From the NCBI GenBank assembly GCA_029747015.1, contig JAKOGI010000002.1, forward strand, positions 2,512,001 to 2,576,000: a stretch of DNA of 64,000 nt, read 5' to 3'. A model generated the notes under the pieces. That model searched no databases and was not told the DNA's origin. It saw only the letters and a list, made by a program, of their open reading frames with translations. Positions 24,535-35,021 of this stretch are shown here, piece after piece. Position 1 is the stretch's first letter. Each line of letters starts with the position of its first letter. The stretch is from Carnegiea gigantea (Eukaryota; Streptophyta; Magnoliopsida; Caryophyllales; Cactaceae). The translations under genes were made by a program, and so were the position numbers.

Positions 24535-25124
24535 GAGCATTCCCAGCCGTGAGCCAATTTTTTGGCTCACGGGTGGGGGCCTATCATTGCCACATCAACC
24601 TTCTCTCCAACTTTTTATCTCACAATCCTCACTCTCTCCAATACAAGGCTCACTACTTTGGCTCACCAAATAAAATAATATTAATGGACCCACATCAAAG
24701 CCAATTTAATTGGTTTATTATTTTTATTTTGGTTAATTGTTTGAGTTTATTAATTTTGGGAAAAATAATATGCACCTAATAATCTGATAATACAACTCAT
24801 ACAACAAATTTTTTTAAAAAAATACAACTTCTTTTCAAAAACCCAATAAATAAATAAAGAAATAAAAATATTAAACAAACCAAAAACAAAAAAACTAATA
24901 AAAATAAAAAAATAAGAAAAAAAACAATAAAAACAAAAAAATCCAAGAAAAGAAACATAAAGAACAGCAAAAAAACACCCAAAAAAAAAGAAAAAATGGG
25001 CCGAGACTCTCTCGTGCAGGTGAGCCGTCCTCGGCGCGCGAGCCCACGAATGCAGCTCTTCCCTCCAGCCCGCCCGCCTGCCACCCTGGATTTTGGGCTT
25101 GCGAGACTCCCGTTGGGAGTGCTC
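24535..25124. mobile_element. Non-autonomous DNA element with TTA target duplication
   Basis: 590 bp with inverted ends: GAGCATTCCCAGCCGTGAG on the left, and GAGCACTCCCAACGGGAG read from the right. TTA flanks it at 24532-24534 and 25125-25127. The ends and 3-bp duplication suggest PIF/Harbinger. The right third is GC-rich, with a long A-rich stretch before it. It lies next to the family G repeat and only about 40 bp from the d3 stop codon. Confidence 0.65.
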
Positions 25125-25164
25125 TTATAGGAAGAGGTGAAAAGAAGAAGAATGCATCCAAAGA

Positions 25165-25779
25165 TTAAAGGAGCAGTTGATCATTACATTGATGAAGAAC
25201 AGTGACGTTAAAGCCAAGAATGACGATTCCAGAAGAGGTGTCAAAGGAATAAGTGTGGATCAAGGCATATCCACGGGCCATCCGGAAAACCCCCGTCCCG
25301 CCAACCACCGGCAACTCCCTCACTGGATTCGATATCGGGTTGAGTCCGAGCACGCTGAGAGAGCTCCCATTGTACATGCCATCAGAGAAGGTGTAAGTCA
25401 CGGCTGTGATCAGGCTCAGCCCATCTGGCCGGGAGGCGCCCCCGTCCATTCCCTGGGCCCGGCCCACCATCTTTGATTTCGGATCGGGTCCCACTCTCAG
25501 AGGGTCGTCGACAATGGCGATGTAGCCGAACCCGGTGAAGGTTTGGTTGCTTCCTGGGGCTGGGACCACCTGAACCGTTGTGGGGGACTCACCCGTGAAG
25601 GCTTCGTGGAGGTAGAACTGCAATTCTGTTTTGCTCTCCTTGCTGTCAACCACCGTTTTCGCCCATGGGGGGTTGGATTCGGGCTCGAGTTTCTGAGCCC
25701 GACCCATATTTTGGTGTCGGATGGTTGTGAGGGCTGTCAAAACAACAAATTTGGCCAACTGAATTAACAGCATCTCCAT
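25165..25779 (-). CDS. Dirigent protein (locus d3)
   Basis: Intronless, 204 residues from ATG 25777-25779; an upstream in-frame extension lacks a plausible start and lies beyond the TATA-like box. Signal peptide is MEMLLIQLAKFVVLTALTT. Domain motifs are TELQFYLHE, GFGYIAIVDDPLRVGPDPKSK, MVGRAQGMDGG, MYNGSSLSVLG and RELPVVGGTGVFRMARGYA. HD of the usual FYFHD is HE here. The C terminus runs seven residues past the family's usual VLH (QCNDQLLL), probably from loss of the ancestral stop. Predicted secreted. Closest to pseudogene d4. Confidence 0.92.
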   Translation of the reverse strand: MEMLLIQLAKFVVLTALTTIRHQNMGRAQKLEPESNPPWAKTVVDSKESKTELQFYLHEAFTGESPTTVQVVPAPGSNQTFTGFGYIAIVDDPLRVGPDPKSKMVGRAQGMDGGASRPDGLSLITAVTYTFSDGMYNGSSLSVLGLNPISNPVRELPVVGGTGVFRMARGYALIHTYSFDTSSGIVILGFNVTVLHQCNDQLLL

Positions 25780-25865
25780 GCCGAGTCTACTCTCTGTGTT
25801 CCTATTTTTCTTTTCAATGTTGGTTTTGCTGTGTCTGAGATAGAAAGCAGGGGAAGGGGGACGGG

Positions 25866-25873
25866 GTTTTATG
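25866..25873 (-). promoter_or_regulatory. TATA-like box of dirigent d3
   Basis: CATAAAAC on the minus strand, about 87-94 bp upstream of the ATG. Confidence 0.4.
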
Positions 25874-26251
25874 GGGAACATAAATAAATCGAAATCCTCT
25901 AATGGGTGGAAAAGGTCATGGGAAATACCCGCCATTACTGTTAACATATCGTATAATACATGTTTTATGTGTCCAAATTAACCAATCATGTTTTTTTGAG
26001 GGTTGAATACATAGACCAGCTGTTTATATGAAAAAGTTTGAAATATGATAAAAGTTTGAGAATATTTTTTATCAGATTTTTTGCATTTCACATCTTTTGC
26101 AAATAATATATATAATGAGTTCTGTTCATCATATGGAAAATAAAGAACAATGTTTAGATCATGAGTAATGCTTTAAGATATTTTTTTATTTTAAAAAATC
26201 CTATATAATCAATCTTATTAACAAAACAGATGCTACTGCTACTATTGCCAC

Positions 26252-26301
<50 letters not shown>

Positions 26302-27204
26302 GTTTATTTTTCTAAAATTTAGATAAGTGATGATAAATATTCTGTTAGGAAGGGGAAATTATATGTTTATATACAAGTTATCTGGGCCGAGGACCCCCAG
26401 CTACATAAACCGTTCTTATTTTATTTGGGCAAGTCAGACAGACGATAATGCAACAATCAGGATAGGAAAATGCAAGAACATGTTGACTCTAATTAATCAA
26501 TTGCTGATTGCTGAACCATTATGTGAAACGAAAACAACTATAATAGAAAAAATAAAATAAAAATAATGTAAAAGCCTTTAATTAATTTGAGTTATGATAT
26601 GTACTTTGTTGCGTGCAAAACACCTTTAAATGTCTTACCTCATCCTAAATTAATATATTTTATAATTTGAAATCACGAAATTCTCAATGATTACATTTGA
26701 TTTTAAATGACTAAGCTTAAATATGCGTCGGATACGCTGAGGAGGTATTAATTGACACCCTAATTAGATCAACTCTATACGTGAGTGCATAGGACACTGG
26801 TGTTTTAGAAATGTAGTAAATTATTGATTAAAAAATAACTTTATACTATTTATAAGTTGTAATATGCTTTTACTATTTGATTATACCATTTTTTTAAATT
26901 TAAAAATATTATAATATAATTTTTATATCAAAATAAGACATTTAATAAATGTTTTGTAGCAAGACATTTATCATTTTACGATTAATTATATCAGCCATTT
27001 CTGTAGTCTGATTTAATTCAAACCATAGTAAATTAGTTATTTATTATATATTTTTTTAGGTAAAAAGTTGGTCCTAGTTTATATTCTCATATAGTATTTG
27101 ATGACTTTTTTTTAATGCTTTAATCTTCACAAAATCCCACTGCTATAATTGGTTCAAAGTTTGTGAATGCATAGAATTTGTGATGAGAGAATGCTACTTT
27201 TTAT
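25874..27204. other. Intergenic, no gene seen
   Basis: AT-rich sequence, including an (ATT)n microsatellite at about 26256-26300. Confidence 0.5.
26256..26300. repeat. (ATT)n microsatellite
   Basis: About 15 ATT units. Confidence 0.95.
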
Positions 27205-27223
27205 TAGACCAATAATAATTTGG

Positions 27224-27295
27224 GGCAGCTCGGTGCACAAGCATCCCGCGTTCACGCAGGGTTCAGGAAAGGGCCGCACCACAAGGGATGAATTA
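27224..27295 (-). mobile_element. 5'-truncated Au-like SINE with 19-bp target duplication
   Basis: The 72-bp insert contains GCTCGGTGCACAAGCATCCC and CAGGAAAGGGCCGCACC, the reverse complement of the plant Au SINE 3' body as I recall it. It is flanked by a perfect 19-bp direct repeat (TAGACCAATAATAATTTGG at 27205-27223 and 27296-27314), the signature of target-primed insertion. The 5' promoter part is absent. Confidence 0.75.
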
Positions 27296-27314
27296 TAGAC
27301 CAATAATAATTTGG

Positions 27315-28178
27315 CTTCGGTAAAATAGAGGACGACCCAAAATAAAAGGGAAAAAAAAATATCCCACAGCCATAACTGGTTCAAAGGACTTTTTATGGAA
27401 TGAATTCAATGTTGACTTGGATTTTAAAATTGTGGAGTTCTAAGACGTGCTTAATGGTAAAAGAATGTGAAATTTGTTAAAAGTCAACATCAAAAAGTCA
27501 AATACCATTGAAGTAACATCCCCCTCATGAAACTCGGCCTTAATTAAGCGAAATAATAGATAAAATAGCCAAATTAATATTGGTTATTTGTAACATGCAT
27601 GATCTTCATCCGATCCCCCCCCCCAAAAAAAAAAAAACAAAAAAAGAGTTGGTCAACCATGAACCATGGGGTGGAACTGAGTTGAGAAGCTCATGATCAT
27701 GAAGACTAATTCGGCGAGAGACTCGGAAAGCGCTGGCTTAAGAACTCCTCTTACAAGAAAGTCGGAACGAGCAGAGTGAGACCAGGTTTAGTAGGCTCGG
27801 TTGGCTCATTAAGGAGCAAAATATATGGACTTCATAATCACACTAAAATAGATAAATCAACCAATTAACACAACCAAGTAGCTATTAATTTCATAACTAA
27901 ATCATTCCTTCGTCTATTATGCATCAAATTCGAGCCCACCATGCCCATCATAATACATTCTATCTTTACTTCCTTTTTTATCATGTCTCAACCATGTCAC
28001 TATACTAATATTGTTCATAATATAAGATATCTTTGTTCGCCATTCATGTTAATAATACAAGCTGGTGAGACAATGACAAACATAGGCTTCCGCGAGGTTC
28101 ACGATCTTCGCCTCAATCAAGCCTATCAAGTTCAGATTTGGCCTGACTCATTTTCACACTAGTTGTGCGAATGTAAGT
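27315..28178. other. Intergenic, no gene seen
   Basis: Includes a CnAn junction at about 27616-27640. A moderately GC-rich patch at 27690-27830 is unrecognised. Confidence 0.45.
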
Positions 28179-28596
28179 TTAAGAATGAGAGCTGCCGTTG
28201 TAGATGCCGTCAGAAAAGGTACAAGTTCGGACCATGATCAGGCTCGCTTCTTCCCGGGAGGCGCCACCTTCTAGCCCCTGAGCCCGGCCCACCAGCTCTG
28301 ATTTCGAGTCGGGCCCAACCCTTACAGGGTCGTCGAACATGGCGATGTAGCCGAACCCTCCCAAAGACTGGTTCGCTCCTAGGGCTGGAACCCCTGAACT
28401 ACGGTGGGTGGCTGGCCGGTGCCCACTCCGTGGAGGTGGAACTGCAAGTCCGTTTCGTGCTCCTTGGCGTGAACTGCCGTCTTCGCCCATGATGGGTCGG
28501 ATCGGGCTTATGAGCCCGGCCCTTATTTTGGTATGGCATGATTATCAAGGTTGTCAGGAGCATAGACTTGGCCAACTCAATTTTCTGATTTCCCAT
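28179..28596 (-). pseudogene. Dirigent pseudogene (locus d4)
   Basis: The start (MGNQKIELAKSMLLTTLI) is readable from ATG 28594-28596. The frame is lost near 28500, just before WAKTAVHAKE, by what looks like a one-base deletion. It shifts again near 28393, where CAGGGGTTCC replaces the family's CAGGTGGTTCC. The second part reads ANQSLGGFGYIAMFDDP and ends at YNGSSHS plus a stop, so the C-terminal 45 or so residues (the GGTGLFRMARGYA region) are missing. NQSLGGFGYIA and RVGPD are shared with d3, so it is probably a d3 duplicate. Confidence 0.85.
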
Positions 28597-29538
28597 TCCG
28601 AGCTATTTAAGTTCAAAGCCTATATCATACTCTTAGAAGTATGTACTTTCATAAGCCACATCAGCGTCACATATTAAAATTTGTTTATATGACAAATACA
28701 CATTGGAACAATATGTGCACTTGGTAAGTGAGAGTACATACTTTCAGGTGTATGATATACATTACCTCTTAAGTCACTCACTCTTTCTTTAATTTGAATG
28801 CTAATTAATGTCAGTCCAAGATAACGAATTAATGGCGTTTATATAATGAGCAATGCATAAGGTCTTCATATATCGAGAATGATTTCTCTTAAAAATCTTC
28901 AGTTAGTCTAATTCACGGTCATAAATGACATCAACGTATGCAATTCAAGGACATTTTAATTAAGATTTCAATTATATCAACAATTATTCACACTAACTAT
29001 GTGGATCCATGCCTAATATGACGATCCTAAACCATTTGAAAAATGTATATATTTCTATTATTCCTTGTACTATTTCATTTCCATCATTTATCCTTCACAA
29101 AAATATTTATACACTTTTACACCAAATAAGCATAAAAAAATTTACATAGAAGATTTTACTATTACTGCAAAAAGTTTGGTGAGAAGGGCAAATCAATCAA
29201 GTATAATATAACATGACATCCTTATAGACGGGGATTATAGCCACTAGCCCACTGAAAAGTTATATGAGAAAGAACTTCACAATTGAGCTACGAAAATGGA
29301 AGGACGTAATTGACCGCAATTAAGTAATCTCACAATTCAATCATTATACGTAACCATGTGTACATCTTAATGCAACCAGCCAAAAGAAAAATAATTAATT
29401 ATAATTAAAAAAGAGGAAAAGAAAATAATTTCACGAACAAGAACATCATCTATTGATTTATTACATAGCCTACTTTATATTTTAGTATTTAGACTAAATT
29501 TTGGCGGACCCCCCAAGGAACAATTGCGCTAACTTTGA
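28597..29538. other. Intergenic, no gene seen
   Basis: AT-rich spacer. Confidence 0.45.
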
Positions 29539-29875
29539 GGTGTTTGATAAACAGTTTTTTGGAGAATTTTTAGTTTTTCGTTAAAAAGAATTTTTTTTGG
29601 ACCAAAATTAACTGTTTGACCTAGTCAAGAAGCTAATTTAGGTGTTTGGTAGAATAGTTTTTTGGAAAAATTTTTTGACTCCAAAAAGTTAATTTGAAAA
29701 AGCTATGTTGATTAGCTTTTTGGAATAACTTTTTGGAGAATTAACTTTTTGTCTTACAACTTTGTTAGAAACAGTTAATTTCACCAAATAATTTTTCTAC
29801 AAACAGCTAATACAAACAGCTAACAGCTAATAGTTAATACAAACAGCTAACAGCTAACAGTTGTTTACCAAACAG
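29539..29875. mobile_element. AT-rich MITE-like repeat (family G, copy 2)
   Basis: Ends are GGTGTTTGATAAACAG and, from the other side, CCTGTTTGGTAAACA. The right interior repeats AACAGCTAACAGCTAAT. Same organisation as 24205-24530. Confidence 0.5.
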
Positions 29876-30773
29876 GATTATTATTTGTTTTTTTTTTAAA
29901 ATTCAGCTTAGGGATAAATTTGTCCTAGGGGGTTCCTACTTTATCTCTTGTATATGACAATCTTTGAGATCATGGCCAGATCTTTTGAACATGTCACGGC
30001 TATAATTCATTGTTGACATAGAATTTAAAAATCATAGAGTACAATGACGTGCTTAATTGATTTTTAAGTGCTAAGTACATGTTAATAATATTGTTTAAAG
30101 TCAACATCAAGTGACCGAATGCAACCTAATCAATGTCAATGTGATGGTAATACATGATCTACTAATTATGTGGTAGGCACGTAATTTCTAGTTTATAGGC
30201 CTGGTTTGTTATATATGCTATTTTATTTAACTTTTTTAAAAAATGCATCTCTTAGTATATGATGTAAGCATTGTGCATGTTCTGGAAGATCGATCGCGGA
30301 AATATTAGCTTAGCAATAAAAGGACAATGTTTCGCAGTACTGACTTTCTTAGACTCCCATAACAGTTAGTAATTTTCAAGTTTAAACCCTACTTTTTTTT
30401 TTGAGTAATTAATATTGGAAGATAAACAATGAGGTGTATAAATGGGGTTTAATTGATGAAAATTGTATGCATTATTAACCTGAAACAAGCATGTTTCAAC
30501 TTAATTTGAATTAAAAATTTAATGTTTCATAGATAGAGGAGAACTGGTTTGGTATGTGGAAGGTTAATTCATATGGATGTCGCCTTTTATATCGATCAAC
30601 ATCATCAATAGAATTTTCAACTAGCAACAATTATGTTATTTACTAGTTTCTAGATTTAATTATCCGTTTAGTAGAGTCGGACTGATAATCTTCTATATAA
30701 ATTTTCAAGCAGTAAGTAACCAAAATATTGTTTAATGCCAAGATTGCGCCAAGCTGCTTGAATACAACTTACA
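29876..30773. other. Intergenic, no gene seen
   Basis: AT-rich spacer. Confidence 0.45.
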
Positions 30774-30790
30774 TAGTTAGCGTTTGATAC

Positions 30791-30902
30791 AGCCTCTCTA
30801 TGGGCAGGAATACTGGTAGGGGGTAAGATTGACTACAGTTAAATCTCCCCAATCCTCGCGAAAGCGGAACCCGCACTGAGAGGTACTGTTGTTGTTGTTT
30901 TT
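30791..30902 (+). mobile_element. 5'-truncated SINE with (GTT)n tail and 17-bp target duplication
   Basis: The 112-bp insert carries AAATCTCCCCAATCCTCGCG, GAAAGCGGAACCCGCACTGA and a GTTGTTGTTGTTT tail. Perfect 17-bp direct repeats (TAGTTAGCGTTTGATAC) flank it at 30774-30790 and 30903-30919. GTT/TTG tails recall the TS-type SINEs of asterids. The tRNA-like promoter head is missing. Confidence 0.8.
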
Positions 30903-31093
30903 TAGTTAGCGTTTGATACTTTGAATAACTGATTACTACTATCACTAGCTAGCTTGATCATTTATACCATCTAATAGATTTGCTTAATTTTTTTTTTTTT
31001 TAAAAGTCAAAAAGTGACAATCGTTGACAAAGATAGGCAGTGGGAGAAACGAAAATTAACAAGAAAATTCACAAATCAAATCAATAGTTCATG

Positions 31094-31690
31094 TCAATGG
31101 AAAACTGTAACATTATACCCAACAATGGCGTTTCCAGAGGCGGTGACAGAGTAAGTGTGAATCAAGGCATAACCACGGGCCATACGGAACAGCCCGGTTC
31201 CCCCGACCACTGTCAACTCCCTCATCGGGTTCAGTATCGGGTTCCGGGCCAGGATGCTAAAAGAGCTCCCGTTGTAAATACCATCCTGAAATGTGTAGGT
31301 CAGGGCCACCACCAGGCTGACTTCTTCCCTAGAGGCCCCGAGGTAAAGCCCCTGTGCCCGGCCCACCAGCTTCGAGCTCGGGTCGGGCCCCACCGTCAGA
31401 GGGTCGTCGGCCATTGTTATGAAGCCGAACCCCGTGAAGGGTTGGGTGCTTCCGGGGGCTGCCACTACCTGAACTGCGGTCGGGGAGTTGCCGCTGGCCA
31501 TGTCGTGGTAGTAGAACTGCATTGCCGTTTTGTGCTCGTCGCCATTGGACACCGTTCTTGCCCATTCGGGTTTGGATCCGGGGTCGGGCTTATGAGCCCG
31601 GCGGGCCTGGGTTTGGTACGGCATGATATTGATTATCAGGGTAAGCAGAGCCACAGATTTAGCCAACTCATTGATTGTAAGCTTTTCCAT
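31094..31690 (-). CDS. Dirigent protein (locus d5)
   Basis: Intronless, 198 residues, ATG at 31688-31690, stop TGA at 31094-31096. Signal peptide covers about residues 1-26 (LAKSVALLTLIINIM core). The dirigent domain is complete: TAMQFYYHD, GFGFITMADDPLTVGPDPSSK, LVGRAQGLYLG, YNGSSFSILARNP and RELTVVGGTGLFRMARGYA, ending YNVTVFH. Predicted secreted, with NGS and NVT glycosylation sites. No disabling change is seen. It is flanked by a SINE downstream and the d6 relic upstream. Confidence 0.93.
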   Translation of the reverse strand: MEKLTINELAKSVALLTLIINIMPYQTQARRAHKPDPGSKPEWARTVSNGDEHKTAMQFYYHDMASGNSPTAVQVVAAPGSTQPFTGFGFITMADDPLTVGPDPSSKLVGRAQGLYLGASREEVSLVVALTYTFQDGIYNGSSFSILARNPILNPMRELTVVGGTGLFRMARGYALIHTYSVTASGNAIVGYNVTVFH

Positions 31691-31752
31691 TATCCCTACT
31701 CTCTGTCCCTGTGTTTCTCCAGCCAATGTTGGTCTTGCTTTGTCTTGGGTTC

Positions 31753-31760
31753 TCTATAAA
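31753..31760 (-). promoter_or_regulatory. TATA-like box of dirigent d5
   Basis: TTTATAGA on the minus strand, about 63-70 bp upstream of the ATG. Confidence 0.35.
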
Positions 31761-32091
31761 TGACTCGAAAGCGGATGGTGGTCACAGCAGATTCCGAAAT
31801 TACATAAACATATAATTTATCATTTCACATTCGGAGGACTATTGACGCACTTGCAAATATGCATATAATATGTACACTTGCCATTTAATTTTGACAAAGA
31901 TGCTTTAAGTGTTTCATTTATGCAAATCTATCGATCATTTTTTTCCAGGGTTGAATAGACCACTTTTATTTAAAGTTTGAATTTTTCTTTTTCACAAATT
32001 TTTAAAGATACATATTTTGTTAGATTTCTCATCTAATAAGAAATTACGACTTCGTAATCCAAGATATGTCATCTAGGAGGCAAAGAAGTAT

Positions 32092-32205
32092 TTTAGGCCA
32101 AGGCATATCCATAGGCTATTTCAAAAAGCCCAAGTCTATCAGTCGCCATGAGCTCTTGCAGTGGATCTAATATCGAGTTTTGGTCCAAAGATGCTTTGTG
32201 GAGAC
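32092..32205 (-). pseudogene. Dirigent relic (locus d6)
   Basis: The minus-strand translation DPLQELMATDRLGLFEIAYG, then YALA, parallels the family's NPVRELPVVGGTGLFRMARGYALA and ends in a stop. A SIFGPK piece (compare SILGRN) precedes it in another frame. Nothing else of the gene remains. It is an independent, older copy just upstream of d5. Confidence 0.65.
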
Positions 32206-32894
32206 CAGAGTTACACTTTATCGTCCAAACTGGGCTTTTGTTCCATGCGATATATGCAGTCTCTAATTGTATTTTTTTTTTTAAAAAAATGTATTTCTCA
32301 TCGTATTATTTGGTTTAAAAAATATGATAATTCTCATAAAAATTTGATGTGAAAATTATGTGTCGATTGACAGAAAAGATTTAATTAATAGTGTTATAAT
32401 AATATGTTAATTACTTTGTATAATGTTGCTTTTCATACAAAATTTTGGTATGAAAATTTATAAAAATAAAATGATATGTTCACGTAAATTATCCCCATTA
32501 TCAGTTTATCACTGGATTCGTTGAAAGCAGTCCGGACTCTCCACCTTCCATCCAGCTTTCAGCCTGGTGACCCAAACGCCCATGTATAATAGGCCTGGAT
32601 TCTGGAATATGTGGCTCTAGGTCTTCAGTCATTGGGTTGTGCATCGTGTACATAGGCTCAAATTGGGTTGGCCCGAGCTGTATTTAACAATTCATTAGTT
32701 AAAAGCAAAAACCATCCTTCACGGAGAATTGGTTTTGATTTTTTTTTTTTTTTTAAAACAAATTTAAGGAGACTTGGTTTTGAGGTGTAAAATGTTTTAC
32801 GTACTGTATTACTTCTAATCTGTAAAGATGATAATTTTGTTTCACAATATAAATAAAAATCGCATACGTCACCATATTTTTTTTATATATATAT

Positions 32895-32963
<69 letters not shown>

Positions 32964-33472
32964 ACACAATGTAATATATTTTATTTGAAAATTCTTATGC
33001 ATGTGTATGTAGCATGTTTTTGCCCATTTATAACTCAAGGCAAGCTGGTGAAAGGAGGAGGGGGCCGGGGGGACAAATTTTATGTCATACTCCTAAAATC
33101 ACAGGTACGCAAAAAGATAGCACATAAGTAATTATATGTTAAGAAAATATATGTGACAAATACACCTTCAAAAGAATGCATATATGTAATATGTAGGATT
33201 ATCTGCTCTCAAAAATACATAATAACTTAAAGCGGAGAACTCCCCAACCCTTTTTCATCCTTCCATCTAAGGAGACAATACTTCTCGAACATAACCATCT
33301 AATCGGTTTACGCTATTTTTTTCCATACCATTTTCTTTGTTTTGTTGAAACTTTATGATAATTGTATCAACAGGGATTCTTGATTTTCTTCTAATACTAA
33401 TACTAGATATTTTTAAAGTCAAACATCTCACAAGTGTACTAAATATAAAGAATCTTGTTTGTAATTTGATTA
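32206..33472. other. Intergenic, no gene seen
   Basis: AT-rich, with the AC/AT microsatellite below. A moderately GC patch at 32500-32690 is unrecognised. Confidence 0.45.
32886..32960. repeat. Compound (AC)n(TA)n microsatellite
   Basis: A short TA tract is followed by about 12 AC units and about 14 TA units. Confidence 0.95.
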
Positions 33473-33595
33473 CAACAACAACACCACCTCCCAGTGTGGG
33501 TCCCGCTTTGGCGGGATCTGGGGAGATCCAGATGTAGGTAACCTTACCTCAATCGGTAGCCCTACCTGTAGAGAGGTTGATTTCAAGAGATCCAC
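33473..33595 (-). mobile_element. SINE copy, minus orientation
   Basis: Left end ACAACAACAACACC is a reverse-oriented GTT tail. GTCCCGCTTTGGCGGGATCT and GGGGAGATCCAGATG are the reverse complement of the 3' body seen at 30791-30902. The right part, with AGAGAGGTTGATTTCAAGAG, extends further toward the 5' side than the other copies. Confidence 0.65.
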
Positions 33596-34525
33596 AAAAT
33601 ACGATTTTGTGAAAATATTTTAAACAAGAAGGATTTTGTGAAAGCATTTTATGGAGCATAACCAAGGATAAGTAACAGGGAATTGAACTAGGAAGTACTA
33701 ATAAATCAGATGGCAATAACTATGTAAATATAAGCACAACATAGCAGATGAAGGTATTATACCGTAACACGCATAAGTATACAAACATGTCTCTTCCCAG
33801 TTACCTGTAATCCCTGTATGCAAACACAATATACAAAAAACTACAACCAAACTTACCCTACTGTAACCAAGAGACCACTACGAGGCTAATTCTCCAAGAT
33901 CTAAGATGTTGATCCTATCCCGCTATAGTTATCTATCCTGACCCATGACTTCCGTCAACCCTATGGCTTTCAAGTCCCCTCTAATCACCTCGTCCAAACT
34001 CTTCTTTGGTCGTCCCCTCTCTCTTTTACCTATGTGATTGATCGAGTGATTGTTTGATTGTATCCAAGACAATCTAATAAAGTGGTTGTATAACTAGGCC
34101 ATCTTATCGGATTTCTATCCAAGACAATCTAATAAAGTGGTCTATACATAACCCACCGTAATGCTTAACACTACTACATGTACGCCTGCCTCGTTGTTAT
34201 TGTCAAGGCGTCAAAACACGCCAAGGTTATAAAACAATGAATATTATGATCGAAGACCCAAGCCCCTCCATCCTTTTAGCGTTTGTCACACCTAGGATCG
34301 AGCATCATATATATTACTAATTTACTATATATGCGATGAATATCTCCTTTATGTATAATCATGATGAATGTTGTTTTTCCAAACAAAGAGATACAATTAA
34401 AGAGTCATCGTTTAAAATTTCAATGAAACGATGGTGACAAAAGAACTTGGAGCAGTGTAATTTGCTGCGAGTGAGGAAGTAAAAATTTCACATTCCAAAC
34501 ACACAGAGCCAAGAGAAAAAGAACA
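33596..34525. other. Intergenic, no gene seen
   Basis: No supported gene. A short duplicated phrase TATCCAAGACAATCTAATAA occurs at about 34061 and 34117. Confidence 0.45.
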
Positions 34526-34660
34526 TTAGTGAAAAACCGTAACATTGTAGCCAACAATGGCAGCTTTAGAAGTTATGGAGTAAGTTCGGGCCAAGGCATA
34601 TCCACGGGCCATCCGGAAAAGCCCCGTTCCCCCAATCACCGGGAACGCCCTTACCGGATT

Positions 34661-35021
34661 TGTTAGTATACTTAGGGATTTAGGACGTACCTAAATAGGC
34701 GGAAGCGAACTGATCTCTTTGATGTCTTTTTGCTCCACAAATTGTATCTCGGTGGCTACTAGAGTCCCGGTAGAATGACCACGTCTCAAACCCGACCAAG
34801 TGACACACAATCACTCACACGTTTAGACAGAGAGAGGGAGAGTAATGAGAGTGCTAAAAATACTGTAATTTTGTATGCAATTGTTCTGCCTCTGACAAAC
34901 AGATTGGAAGGTATTTATATGGCACTTAGCCATAACCACTTACTAAAAATGGCCCCCTAAAATCCCTCAAGGATCCCTACGTTTTAGCTTAGTGGCCGTT
35001 GACCCCTCTAACCCACTAACA
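34661..35021 (-). repeat. 3' LTR of the Copia element
   Basis: 361 bp bounded by TGTTAG (34661-34666) and CTAACA (35016-35021), a perfect 6-bp terminal inverted repeat. The adjoining TCTCCCACTCGG (35022-35033) is a polypurine tract on the minus strand (CCGAGTGGGAGA). It abuts dirigent codons at 34660 with no gap. The second LTR and the matching target duplication are lost. Confidence 0.8.

Noticed and set aside
31091..31759. Long plus-strand open frame opposite dirigent d5 (also opposite d8 at 42165-42698, d1 and d9)
   Set aside because: Antisense shadows of GC-rich dirigent coding sequence. They recur opposite several copies because the sense strand is conserved.
32500..32690. Moderately GC-rich patch as another dirigent relic
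   Set aside because: No dirigent motif could be read in any frame on either strand.
32886..32960. AC/TA tract as a matrix-attachment or Z-DNA site
   Set aside because: An ordinary compound microsatellite; no independent support for a structural role.
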